A DNA stretch of 64,000 bases from Bombus terrestris. Taxonomy: Eukaryota > Arthropoda > Insecta > Hymenoptera > Apidae. The notes beneath the pieces were generated by a model, which made no database searches, had not been told where the DNA came from, and saw nothing but the letters and a program-made list of their open reading frames with translations. Positions within the stretch are counted from its first letter, which is position 1. The number at the start of each line of letters is the position of its first letter. Location: positions 11,525,001 to 11,589,000 of the forward strand of contig NC_063271.1 of assembly GCF_910591885.1 (NCBI RefSeq), given 5' to 3'. Below are positions 35,896 through 47,560 of this stretch, piece after piece. A program made the translations under genes and the position numbers.

Positions 35896-38800
35896 CGCAC
35901 AGATTCGAAGGAACTGAAGAAGATGTCTTTCTTCTTTCTAATGCTTTAGTGATTCCTTTCGACTTTATAGAAGGCACTTAAAAGTCTAGCTTGTCGACTT
36001 TTGATTAATTTTTCAATTTTAGATTGTGTGTCCTTTTGCACAATTGACACATTAGTAGAATATTGTTAATAATATTTTATGCAATTTTCTTATTAAAAAG
36101 TAGAAAGTTAGAAAAGGTTTAGATATCATTAACTTGAGCTGTATAAATAGGTTACGAATATTTATAGTCTAATTTTAGACTGAGAATGATTAAGCAAATA
36201 TATATCTTTCTAGATACTGAGAAGAAACTGAAGTTAAATGAAATATTTCCTGAACGTAATGTATGTTTCACGCTTGATTTTATATATTTTTGCGTCTATA
36301 TCTACTCTTGAACATTTTTATATATTTACTTCGCATGGCAACATATTTATACGTCTCAAATAAATAACAAGTTTGTTCGTGTAATAATAATTGATAAACT
36401 GACTATGATAAACAGGTTCTAAACCAAGTAACAGTCCATAAGTCAGTTAATTTCCTTATTCGACTTAAAATTGTAATATTATTTACACAGTAGAAATATA
36501 TACTCTACAACTCATAATTTCTTAATTTATTAGTATTAGTGCTTAACGATTTATTTAGATAAGTTGATCATTTTAGCTTTTGTGTGATTCATGTGGATTT
36601 TGATAAAATATTTGTTATGAATTAAAGATCTATTGCACATATTAGATACCACTTTTACGTTACCGAATATTTTCTTCGATTTTTTTGAATTTTTGAATAC
36701 AATACTGAAATAGTATATATATTATAGAACATATCATAATAAGCTATAATAATAAACTACTGATAATGTACGTATAGGAAGCGAAAAGCCTGCTCAGTTT
36801 TCTATTTTGGAAAGTATATACGCGTTAAACTGTTAATTATAGTTTTAATGTCGTACCGACTATCTTAGTTATTAGCGATAATTACCACTTGTTATAGACT
36901 ACCGTAGCACAACAGTTCAATTTAAATTTATGTAACTTCGTAATTTATGTACTTACAATTCATTATTCGATATTCGAATAAATAGCAAATTAGAAATTAT
37001 TATTTATAACGTTAATGCTTTGTACATAACATAATAAAATTAAAGCTGATGAAAAATAAAACGCTAATTAAAGAATAATAATTGCTTATACTCTCGTAGC
37101 TAATGAAGTTCAAAAGGAAATCAGAATTATAACAGAAATCGAAAATAACTCTATTTAGAGAAAGAAGCCAATTCTATTATCATCTTCTTCAAATTGATAA
37201 CTTCCTGATTCGAACGAATCTTTCTCAACGTCTTTATCTGCGTGTACCAATTTTTGGACGATTGTCAACATCATCTAGAAATGCTCCCATTACAAATGGA
37301 AAGCTGCCTGTTATGAATGAACGTCATTTTGCTTCGTATCTTGGTTCCTGATCAATTACTTTAAACGAGGCCTCGCCTACCTTCGTCGAATTTTGCACAA
37401 TCTCGATCGAATGATATGTTAAAATATTCTTTATTTACAATGTAGTCAGTTAAAGGATTTACCAACGATAAGAATCCATCACACACATCTACAAAACGCA
37501 AATTCGGATCTCAATTTCCGGATCACGAAGCTTCATAAACAAACGATCACACGCGGCAATGTTGAAATCAGCAATCTTATTGAATACACGTCACGATCTT
37601 GAGTTACGTGCTACATTCATTGAAAGGACTACGATGTCAGGTGCATTGTCATTTATAAGTATTTAAACAGCTGATGTACATAATTCGATTAGAAGATCGA
37701 TAACTTTTGTTATATCCTCAAAATTAAGGTTAAAGAAAGTTTCTCTACCACTAGTTTTTTACCTCTTGGTACACGTGAGATCGAAAACTCTGTTAAATTT
37801 CACTGAAATACGAAATATATTTGCATAATTCTAATTCCATGTTATCTATAATGAATGACATTTCGTAAAATTTATATAAACGCTTACAGTACGACTGAAA
37901 GTACAGTTTTCGATCGTTCTAAAATGTCAACATTGAACGGACACACTTAAAGTCACTTAACTTAGAAATGCACTTAGCGCAGGATCAATGTTCATCCATC
38001 TATTACTTTTTTATTTATACTAATTAGTATTAATTACTGTTTTTGTCAATATTTATTAATTCTACGCTGTTCGTTTGAGATAGGATCAGAGGTTCAAATT
38101 AAATGGAAATGTTTCATTCTTGAAATGTATTTTATATCTATATCTAAAATGACTTGGAAGTGTCAAAGTACTTATGGGCGATAGCGTTATCCTGGGACAA
38201 TAAATCGAACCTTTGAGAAAAGTCCGGTGGAACGCAACTGCACGATAGATCAACAACGTGACGCTGCCACTGCAAATTTATCGGTGTCATAATCGATATT
38301 TTTACCGTTACATAAAACGCTTCCGAGGCTGTTTTCTTCGTGACACGGCTGTCATGCGTTACATAAATCTATCGTGGAAGGCTGTTCTCGTGCGTGGACT
38401 TCCTATTTCTCCGCTTTCTACGGCTCGCGGGCTAAAACCGCGCGAAAGAACGCCCTCGGGAATGCACGTCGTCGCGACGCTCTAACGCCATACAAAAAGC
38501 TGTTCGGAGCTAAGCCAAAAGAATGAGTATGTACCTATCGAATAATGGAATGCTGGAGGATGATGTGGATAGAAAATGTTATTTTAACCGATGAAATTAA
38601 ATATAATTTAATTGTTACAATTATATTAAAATATTATTATAAATGTATAAATAATTTCAATTTTAATATTGCTCGGATATTATTCATCGGTTAATATTAG
38701 AACTACCAATCAAACTGGTCAATTCGTAATTATTCATGGAAATTTTACACGTAGGATTTATTTTAATGCATATATAGCGATTTAAATTGATTTTTGTAAA

Positions 38801-41249
38801 GTATAAGTATATTCTGTAAAGTATAAGCTATTGTATTAAATGTATATTATTCATGTACCTCTTATTTCAATCTCTCTTCTGTTAATTTAATTATAGCCTT
38901 CGATGATTTTAATGCTAAATTAAATTTCATCCTATCATGGATTTAATTATTATGATTTAGTACATTCGAGAGATCTTATTGCAAGATAATGTCATTCTCA
39001 GGAAATGATACATTTTAGATACTCTGATAATTCTGATTGTAGACGGCTCATGTTTTATTTCGCTTGTAAGTCAATGTTAATTTTCTCTATTATACTTCCT
39101 TATCATTTCATTTATTCCGTTTAATTTTATTACCGTGATAGTTCTTCATTTATTGATTTCCCAATAAAACACCGCACTACATAAAATCTATCCTCTTTCT
39201 CTTCTCTAAATAAAAAAATCACGAATTAGTCATCGCATATGATTGCTGCGCGTAAAATTTACAAGGAATTCTTATACCATAATCTGCATTTTTTCCACCT
39301 CTTTACGTAAACGTCTTCTAAATTGTTTTCATAAAACACGAGAACATTATGCATAATCGATGGTCGAAAAGTCGCGCTGACGCTACATGCCGCTTCAGAT
39401 ATTCTTTTTCTTTAACAGTTCGTTTCGTAACAAATCGTACAAGCGTGAAATGGTATTTCGTATTGTAAACATGGCACACGTCAGAGAAGCGATTATTTGC
39501 TACAAGGAAACATGTCGCGGCCGCTTAACATGACGAATAACGTTCTTGCACGTTAAATGCATGAGACTTCCCCTTCGTTCGTTTTCTAGCATGGTCATGA
39601 ATCGCTAATCTCTTCGATATTTCGTCCTCGAACGTAGAACTCAAAAGTCCACGATGCGACTATTGTGATGCAAATATGTTGAAAGCAGTTTGAGAAAAGT
39701 GTCATTCAAATTGAAATCTGACTTGCTAAATAATATCTTCAGATGAAAGATAAAAAATATATTTAGAAATTTCGCATTATAATCTGAATTATAAAATTTT
39801 CCTTAAAAAAAAGAAGACCCATAAAAATGTACACACAAACGACGAATAATCAATTTCTATGAATAAGAAGACCTTCGAGGCAGTGTCTGAGTTTTTAGAA
39901 ACGATAGTTTCAGATTTACCTAGCCGTTTCCAAGATTTAAAATTTCAAAGCGAATCGAGTGGATACACAAGTGAGCGTTCGTTTGCTCGACCATGATCAT
40001 CATGAGACCTTCGTTGCACAACATTCATTCTTCTTTGCCAATTAATCTTCTTTATTTCACTTTTAATATATTCTGTATGATATATAACTTATATATATAA
40101 AACTTTATTCTGTTCATTTAATGGTAATTTTAACGTGATCATTTACGTGACGTGGAACGTATTCAGGAAAGTCCTCTATCAGATAATATACTACTCGCGA
40201 AAGTCGAAACGTACTAAACCCGTTTAAATTGCAAATGTCGAATTTCCTAGAACAGGACGCGATAAGTTTATCGACGATTGCGCATGGAAAGAAACAGAAG
40301 CCAATTGGTTATTCTTCTCTTTCGTTTTTGTTGCCTCTTTCCCTCCCTTGTGCGTGTCTTGTCGCCACTGCCTTTACATTGCTAATTACATCACGGGAAA
40401 CGGTATTTCTTTCTCATTAATATCTCCTCTAGCTTCGGAGTTCCCCGGCTTTCAATGCACAGAACGACGGACGTTCTCCGGCTCGTCTCATTTCCGTATT
40501 CGTTAGTTCGTTCGACGTTCGATTCTTCGAGGTAAAATGTTTGTCGATTTCTAAAAGCTAATTGACTCCGTTTTAAAGAAAGATTAATGCGTGACAGGAA
40601 TGCATTTTTAAACAGTTACTTCTAATCATATTGTTGAAAAGGTTTTGTCTCACATTGAATGGTAATTTGTTTACTAGACATTTTAATTATCTATAGAAAC
40701 AATTATCGATATATTTATACTACTTACAGGATGTATGAATTTATTCGCTGAATATTTCGTAAAATTTTGCTAGTTTCATAGAATCGAAAGATATTTTGTT
40801 TTTGTTTATCTGAAACACGATACATGAATTTTGATTGGAAGAAATCTGATTGATATGCAGATTCGGAATTAGCAGTTTCTAGTAATCAGCAGTTTCTTAT
40901 TTTTATGATGTTTGTTCGGAAGAATTTCGAAACAGAAATTCTAATTTGATGTATAGTGGTATTAATAGATTATGGATGTTTGTGTAAATTTATATTTTTA
41001 TAAACGTAACCAAAGATAAAGAACCTAAATAGCGATTTGTATACATTTTGTACATGTTTGCATCTTTAAATATTCTTTCCTACAAACACATAAATAACCA
41101 CAATATAGTCGTTAGTCATTAGACACTAAGATCAATTAGCTTTCACCCAACCAACAAATGCAACCTTGTAAACTCCGGCAACATCCTTCTTCTCCTAACA
41201 TCAGTGAGTTATTTCGTAACATTACGAGTATTACTGGCGGGAATATCAG
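35896..41249. other. long gene-free stretch
   Basis: Mostly very AT-rich (36000-38150, 38550-39250, 40550-41100). CpG-rich patches lie at 38200-38510, 39360-39660 and 40130-40520 and carry only short open frames without motifs. No transposon termini or RNA genes were recognised. Confidence 0.5.
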
Positions 41250-41363
41250 ACGATGATTCGAAGAAACATGCCATACCTCGCCATCAGTCCATTGAACAAT
41301 ATGGATGTGTTTAAAAAAGTATCGGATAGCATTCCAGGCGGGTGGACAGAAGCACATCGACAG
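41250..41363 (+). other. weak candidate exon with protein-like frame
   Basis: The plus frame from ATG 41253 encodes VFKKVSDSIPGGWTEAHRQ just before CGACAG/GTATTT at 41364. The sequence looks protein-like, but the upstream AG (41248-41249) has no pyrimidine tract. A much better acceptor at 41204 is followed by stops in this frame. No family is recognised. Confidence 0.15.
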
Positions 41364-41479
41364 GTATTTCTACATCGTGCGAGCAACAGTGTTGCAAAAC
41401 CAGAATTCTTTCAATGTCCTCCACTCGTTAGAGAATCGCGATTTACATAACACACGCATACCTCATGCTGTTCGACATA

Positions 41480-41857
41480 CAGTACTGTGCAAAAGTTTTT
41501 GGCCCCCGACTAAACGGAGATATTCTCTTTCTATAAAGAAATATGAAGGTAACTGATATTACACTAAGCTTGTTGTTAGTATATTATTTAATTTCTGTCA
41601 AAGATAAGTTGTGTCATATGTTGTCATTATATTTGGAAAACTTAAAACACTATTGACTATTTATCGAAATATTTCTGGAAAAGTTTGTTAGACCCCAGGA
41701 AAAGTCATGAAGAAGTAACACCATAAAAAAGATATCTAAAGATTCGTTTCTGTATAACAAACTTCTTAAAAAAGATAATCGTTGCCATTATGAGATTACT
41801 AAGGTACATGAATTTTTGCAGAGCCCAAGGAAAGTCCAAGAGTTTTGCGTAGTACTG
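41480..41857. mobile_element. Tc1/mariner-type MITE, TA-flanked
   Basis: The left end starts CAGTACTGTGCAAAAG at 41480. The reverse complement of the right end starts CAGTACTACGCAAAAC. Thirteen of the first 15 positions match and similarity continues inward (ttttgg / cttgg). TA flanks both sides (41478-41479 and 41858-41859), as expected for Tc1/mariner target duplications. The 378 bases have no transposase frame. The element is a non-autonomous internal-deletion derivative that would need a transposase from elsewhere. Confidence 0.85.
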
Positions 41858-43019
41858 TAGCTGCATGAGCACCGCCTATGAAAGAAGACTTTTTTATTTC
41901 ACGCGATCTTGAACTTCTTGAAATGTCACCAACGCGGCGCACGAAATACGCTTACGCTGATATAGAGGCTTTCGTAACTAGCTTACAATTATCGCGGAAA
42001 ATGTGCATATCATTCCCTCGGTTATTTTCACGGCCATATTTACCACCGTCGATCAACAGCATTTACCAAGTATTCGTGTCACCGGCGACCTTGTGTGACT
42101 TCCTCTTTACCAAAGGGAACGATGAAATTAAATCTTTTCCCTGTACAAAGCTGGTGCGACGAACTTTGAACGTTACCAGAAGTGAGGGATTTTAATTGAA
42201 ATAAAATGTACATTTATCTTAATTGTACCATCCATGTCATCTATTATTTGAATGTTGTAAACCCAGCTACCTTTACAGATTTTTAGGAAACGAATAAATG
42301 TAAATAATTATACAGTTTAATCTATAGATCATATGATGCTCGTAAACAAGAAAAAGCGGTTTTTCTCGATTAATTCCAGTGTGTCAGTCTTCGAGACATC
42401 CTCCACTTTACACGAGCCAAATTGCACAAGTTCTTCGTCATCTCAGTCGTGTTTTATACAAGTACAATTGTACGTCACTGCTATGAAGAACCTAGAAATC
42501 ACTACTCTTTTGTATTCCTTTACCGACGTGACATTAAACTCAAGAAGTTACTAAATTTCCAAACGTTTGTGTGTCCAACGATAATTCGAAGATTATCCTT
42601 TAATTATTCAATCTTTGCTTTGGTTAAAATACCACGAATCAATTCGATAAATCATATACATGAGGGATCATCGTGTAAAATGAAGTCATATCGGCTGTAT
42701 GACCTGCAATATTGTGTGTGTTGTCTGTTGTTTCCATCCCTAGGAATTACATAACGCGGCGATTGCATGGCCGGGCCAAGTACAGCACAATGCCACGATG
42801 CGACGTTAAATGCAATGCCTACGTTGCAGCGTAGACGCGCGCTGCCTTGATAGCAGGCCACGCACGTGCGTGACAACCGTACACACTGCCACTGAATCGT
42901 ATTTCAAGTGGGATTCATGTCTTGTCATTCATTAACCATAAGATCAGACTCGAAATTTCCTCTCAAAGTCTATTTCTAATCTTAGAAGATTCCACTGCTC
43001 GCTCAGCAATTTGCCATGG
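41858..43019. other. no gene recognised; CACGTG palindrome at 42859-42872
   Basis: Plus frames at 41878-42195 and 42422-42754 (about 105-110 codons) show no motif. The 14-base perfect palindrome CACGCACGTGCGTG (42859-42872) contains an E-box and sits in a GC-rich patch (42760-42890). That patch also has the hairpin CTACGTTGCAGCGTAG. Confidence 0.4.
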
Positions 43020-43037
43020 AAAAGGTCTTGACCTTTT
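43020..43037. promoter_or_regulatory. inverted nuclear-receptor-like half-sites
   Basis: AAAAGGTC and GACCTTTT are perfect reverse complements separated by TT. The layout AGGTCT/TGACCT is close to an inverted repeat of AGGTCA half-sites, the class bound by EcR/USP-type receptors. One half-site has a mismatch. Function is inference. Confidence 0.3.
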
Positions 43038-43160
43038 ATCGACGGACTTTTGCCGAAGGTTAAAGAAAGCTGTTTATCGGATTGATTAGTCAGCGTGGAA
43101 ATTTGTAGTCGTAAATATTCGCAGACATTTGTACGCGATTATAATTATTTTACGTTTAGC

Positions 43161-43197
43161 TATTATTATTATTATTATTTTTTTTTTTTTTTTTTTT
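43161..43197 (+). repeat. (ATT)n followed by T20
   Basis: Five to six ATT units lead directly into 20 consecutive T. Confidence 0.9.
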
Positions 43198-44448
43198 AGA
43201 AAAATGAACATGAAATAATTTTTGTATTTTATTTTGTATATATATTATTTTCATATATTTGAATTTCGCCAAAGACATTTAAACTCGTTCAAGAAGTTTA
43301 AATTCGTTTAATTTTGGTAACTCATTGTAAAATCTTTATGTTTGTTAAACCAGCGTTTTATTTCCTCCTTTTCGTATACTTTGCACTAATTGATATATTT
43401 ATTGATTTTTAGTTATACGAGTAATTTTTATCTTTGGTTTACTGTTTGGAGCACAACGAGCGATGTCATTCGTTTTGCAGTTGTTTACAAAGGGACATCG
43501 GCAGATGTTGATATGTTAAGTCACGATTTCGCCTTCCTTTTTGTAATTGTGTTATATAATTTTACTCTTCGTTTTCCGGTTGCGTGATGGTTAGGTAACA
43601 ATCGGCTAATACTCCGAAACGATACGAACAACATTCGACAGAAGCGAACGACAATTAATTGCGTTTCCTTGTGTCACGCAAATTGCAATGTTCGTTTCGA
43701 ATCTGCTCATTAAATCTCAGGAAATTTATACGCATACGTAACAGAGTTACGACTTTACAAAAAAGCTGATAGGAATATTTTGTAACTCTTGTATATGTAT
43801 TTTCTTTTATTTGACTGGCATTGTAATCGATCGATAAAGTGTTACACTTCGTATCACAGAAATGTTGAAAGCAAACCATGAATGGAACACGTTTTTGATT
43901 CACTTATAAATATCTATCGCGATATGAAGACGTTCTTTTTAATCATTTTTCGTTTTTTAAGGAAAGATTGACAAATATGCCATATAATTAATATATAATA
44001 TACCAATGAATTTTTAACGATAAACTATTTTATATACTTTATTTATTTTTTAACATATTCTTTAAATAAATGGGTGTCTTAAAAGAATCTTGTACAGTTT
44101 ACTTTTAAAAAGAAAATAAATTGCTCGTTGCTGGGAGGAAGGACATCCTGTTTGTCTTTTAACAAGGGTATCATTACGTAAAATTGAAACAATAAAAACA
44201 TTCGACATATTTACAGATGGTCAGGGTTTCAAAATGAATAAGCTTGTATTTCTTATGCAATACGGAAGATAAAGATTCTCAAAATCAGTCCATTAAATGT
44301 ATTAAACAAAAACGATCACTTTATTTCGTCGAGTTATCTCTAACAAATTAAAGAACACATGAAATCTGAAAGCAAACTTTTTATCTATCTGTCAATGTAT
44401 GACTAAATCTTGTTTCACTATTATATGTTGTGAGATTTTATAATATTC
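43198..44448. other. AT-rich stretch, no gene recognised
   Basis: Short open frames at 43390-43587 (plus) and 43655-43903 (minus) have no motif. No repeats other than short AT simple sequence. Confidence 0.5.
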
Positions 44449-44492
44449 AAAGGTCAATCTGTGTCAGTACGATTCAGATAAAAGGTCAATCT
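44449..44492 (+). promoter_or_regulatory. direct repeat of AAAGGTCAATCT
   Basis: The 12-base word AAAGGTCAATCT occurs at 44449-44460 and again at 44481-44492. Each copy contains an AGGTCA half-site preceded by A/T bases, as favoured by monomeric orphan receptors. The 32-base spacing is about three helical turns. Confidence 0.3.
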
Positions 44493-47450
44493 CCGTTCCT
44501 GGTTTCGTGCGTTTAAGTCATGCTCGGAAGTTCAGAGGTATTCAAAATAAATCAGTCAGCGTGCAACGGAGCAGTAAACTATGCAGCAACAGTTATCGTA
44601 AACTTAAAACAATATTATACATACAGTGTCGACTACATAAATAGGGAAATACCAAATTCAATTTAATTCAACTTACGATTCAATTAAAAATCTGCAACTC
44701 ATTCTATATTCATAATACCTAAAAGTAAAAAAATTATATTTTTAAACATTACACCATAGAAAAAAATATTATTTTCTTTTCCTGGATACTTTACAATTTG
44801 TCTATACAAGAACATTTGATAAATTGTCTATAAAAAGAAATAGAAATAAAACTTTTCGTAATATAATTAGTTGAATTTACACATGTAAGCATTTGCCTGT
44901 TAAAACACTGGCCATTCTATAGCACAAAATTAATTATCTGTTTCTATAAACGAAAGAAGCATTTTCGCGGTTTAACCTTTTACAATATCTGTTTTTTACA
45001 TTTAAATAGCTTTCTCACTAAAGAATACCCATGTAATAGAAGATATATGTAAATGAATTTTAGTGCAAATTATAATTCCATAATACTTTTTGCAAAGAAT
45101 AATTTCTTCTCTTTCTTTTTGTTTTCCTCTTTTTTCCTCTCAATATGAGATAACTTTCACTTAGCGCGTCTTCTCACGATATGAATAAATTAAACGAGGT
45201 GATCCGTCTTCGGCAACGAGACGAAGACTATAAATTACAAAAAGATTTCGTTAATCATGACCTATCGAGTCATCCAATCATCGAGATTGCTTAACGAAAT
45301 GATGGAAGCCTAACAAGACCGACAGTCTGGTTATGACCGAACCTCGAACATCGAGGAGAGACACGCAAATGCGTCGTGGATAAAAAGTTTCCGTTGTTCG
45401 ACGAGAGAAAAAAAAAAAAAAGCGTGGACTCTAATTGAATTCGTAATCATCGCTCGCGTTTGCGTCAGTTCCGTTAACGTGACCGTGGAATTGTACGTTT
45501 GCTGGCTGTTTTGACGTGATTCCTTTCGTCACGTGCTAGCACCTGACCTCTTCGGAACCCAGGATGCTGGGTTAATGTGTTGCAAATTGAGTATAATATC
45601 CCAATTCTTCTATCACGTGAATAGCTAACGTTCCGAGAAAATCATATATTATTATTAGCCTACGGACTTTTATACATTTATAGGAGATTTGAAAATGCAA
45701 AATTGCACAGGATGTACATGATATGAAAAAATATGTAAAATATTCAAATTATAGTGCTTTCTATAATAGCTACCAGGAAAAATGATGATCTACCGAGGTG
45801 CTATTTTCTTAATTATATTTAAGCCAAAAATATGAATTTGCATAAAAATCGCGTTCCAATTATTACTACTACAAAAAATAAAATCGGTATTAACTATAGC
45901 ATTATTATTTCCGATGCACACGAAACTTTATATCAAGCAAGTGATTCATTTAAGGAAAGCTTTATTGTTTCTTTTTTTTTTTTTAAATAAAAAAAAACGA
46001 AATTGAGTAAAATATCTTTGTAAGCTTTTCCATCCTTAATAATATTTCGAATATTTCGATTCGATGAAATTTTCATCTTTGCTTTTTTTTACAACGCTAA
46101 TTTAAAGTTTATTGAAGGTGTGAAACGAGTGTAACAAACAGTTACACATTCGATCGAGCAGTGAACTATAGGAATGCGACTATCGATTGGCACGTAGATT
46201 ATCAGAAAGCAACCCACGCTCGGAGAAGCGTACGATCGCAGCGAAACCTATTACACTGCTATTACGTAATATTAGCTGTGATTTTGAATAATTCAGCGAT
46301 ACCTATGTTAGAGTCGTTCTGTTTCGTTCGATGTTCTTTATTGAAACGCATTTTGACGAGAATTTATGGTTCATACCATTAAGACGTAATAAATAACGGA
46401 CAACAGAAACTTTGATCGTCCAATCTTTCAACTTTCAATATTCGACATTGCAGTTAATAAATATTCAAGTGATTAAGGCTTTAGACGATCTATCTAGTCA
46501 ATACATTATAAATAATCTTTAGACATAATTAAGACTTGGTTGGAAACATTCAATTATAATTCCTTATAAATCGTCGGATTTTTTAATGACTGATTATACG
46601 GACATTTTACTTAAATACGATAATTAATACACAAAAACAAAAATATGTTCTTTACAAGAAAATGAAAAAGAAATGTGTTGGGTATGTTATAAAAATATTA
46701 TGGAAGATCTCATTTCTTTCTTTACTATAAAATTTCTTCTAGCTTCTTTTAGAAGAAAGGAAAAAAATATACGGTCTTAATTAATACAGAAATATTACTA
46801 CAAATATAAAAGCATTCAGGTACTTGTGTCCAAAGGTGTTTGGTTTAAAAGATGTCCTAACTTCAACTTTATAAAGCTTAACGTATGAAAGATAAAGAAA
46901 GGCACAAAGAAAAAATACATGCCACTGTATAACACCCTGTACATTCCTATTATTATCTCTTCCTCCTTTCGCTACCGACACGAATAACTTTGCAACAAAG
47001 TAAACATCGTACTGCATAAGGGACGATTATATATTTTTAGCCTTTGTAACATATTCATTCACTGATAAACGTCGTGGAAGGCGAGATTCATGGAAACAAA
47101 GGATGAGATAATCGAGATCTATCATGGTTGACACCTCAACGATGGTCATAAATATTTCGATCTTCGATTAACGATCAATCACCCAGGCTTAACGCGTTTC
47201 TTAGAACAACGAGTTTAATTGTTCCGGGGAAAAATGGACTTTATTCGATGGTAGAGGAACAAAGTAACTGACGATTCGAGACGAGCAAAGGTTCGATCGC
47301 GATTATCGTTGTTAACGAATCGGAGGAACGCGACGTTGGAACAATGGAGGCATCGTTCGGCTTGTTTCTCTGGTTAACAAGGGGAAACTGTAAAATTCGA
47401 CACGGTTCTGTTCAAACGAAGCCGTTCGTCTAGTTTCTAATCGATTTCTG
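44493..47450. other. AT-rich stretch, no gene recognised
   Basis: Contains A- or T-homopolymers near 45409-45421 and 45970-45985 and a CpG-rich patch at about 45160-45550. A lone TACAGTGTCGACTACATAAA near 44624 resembles a TA-flanked transposon end without a partner. ORFs are short and unassigned. Confidence 0.45.
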
Positions 47451-47560
47451 TTCCCTGTGTTTTCTTCTTCAGCGACCGCCTATTGTCGGTATAATCCTGG
47501 CAATAATCGATCGACGATTGATCGGCCTTCGAGCGATGAAACATTGAGCGCGACATACTC
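47451..47560 (+). other. very strong 3' splice-like site, no gene assigned
   Basis: CTGTGTTTTCTTCTTCAG ends at 47472, a near-ideal pyrimidine tract and acceptor. The next 24 codons are open (starting RPPIVGIILAIIDRR) until a TGA at about 47547. It lies inside a CpG-rich patch (47280-47730). No donor or family is identified. Confidence 0.2.

Noticed and set aside
44624..44660. TACAGTGTCGACTACATAAA as a transposon left end
   Set aside because: No convincing partner terminus was found downstream, so no element was called.
46921..46945. ACACCCTGTA-type motif, and GGGTGTCTTAAAAG at about 44068, as ends of one 2.9 kb transposon
   Set aside because: The termini match poorly and the interval has no transposase-like frame.
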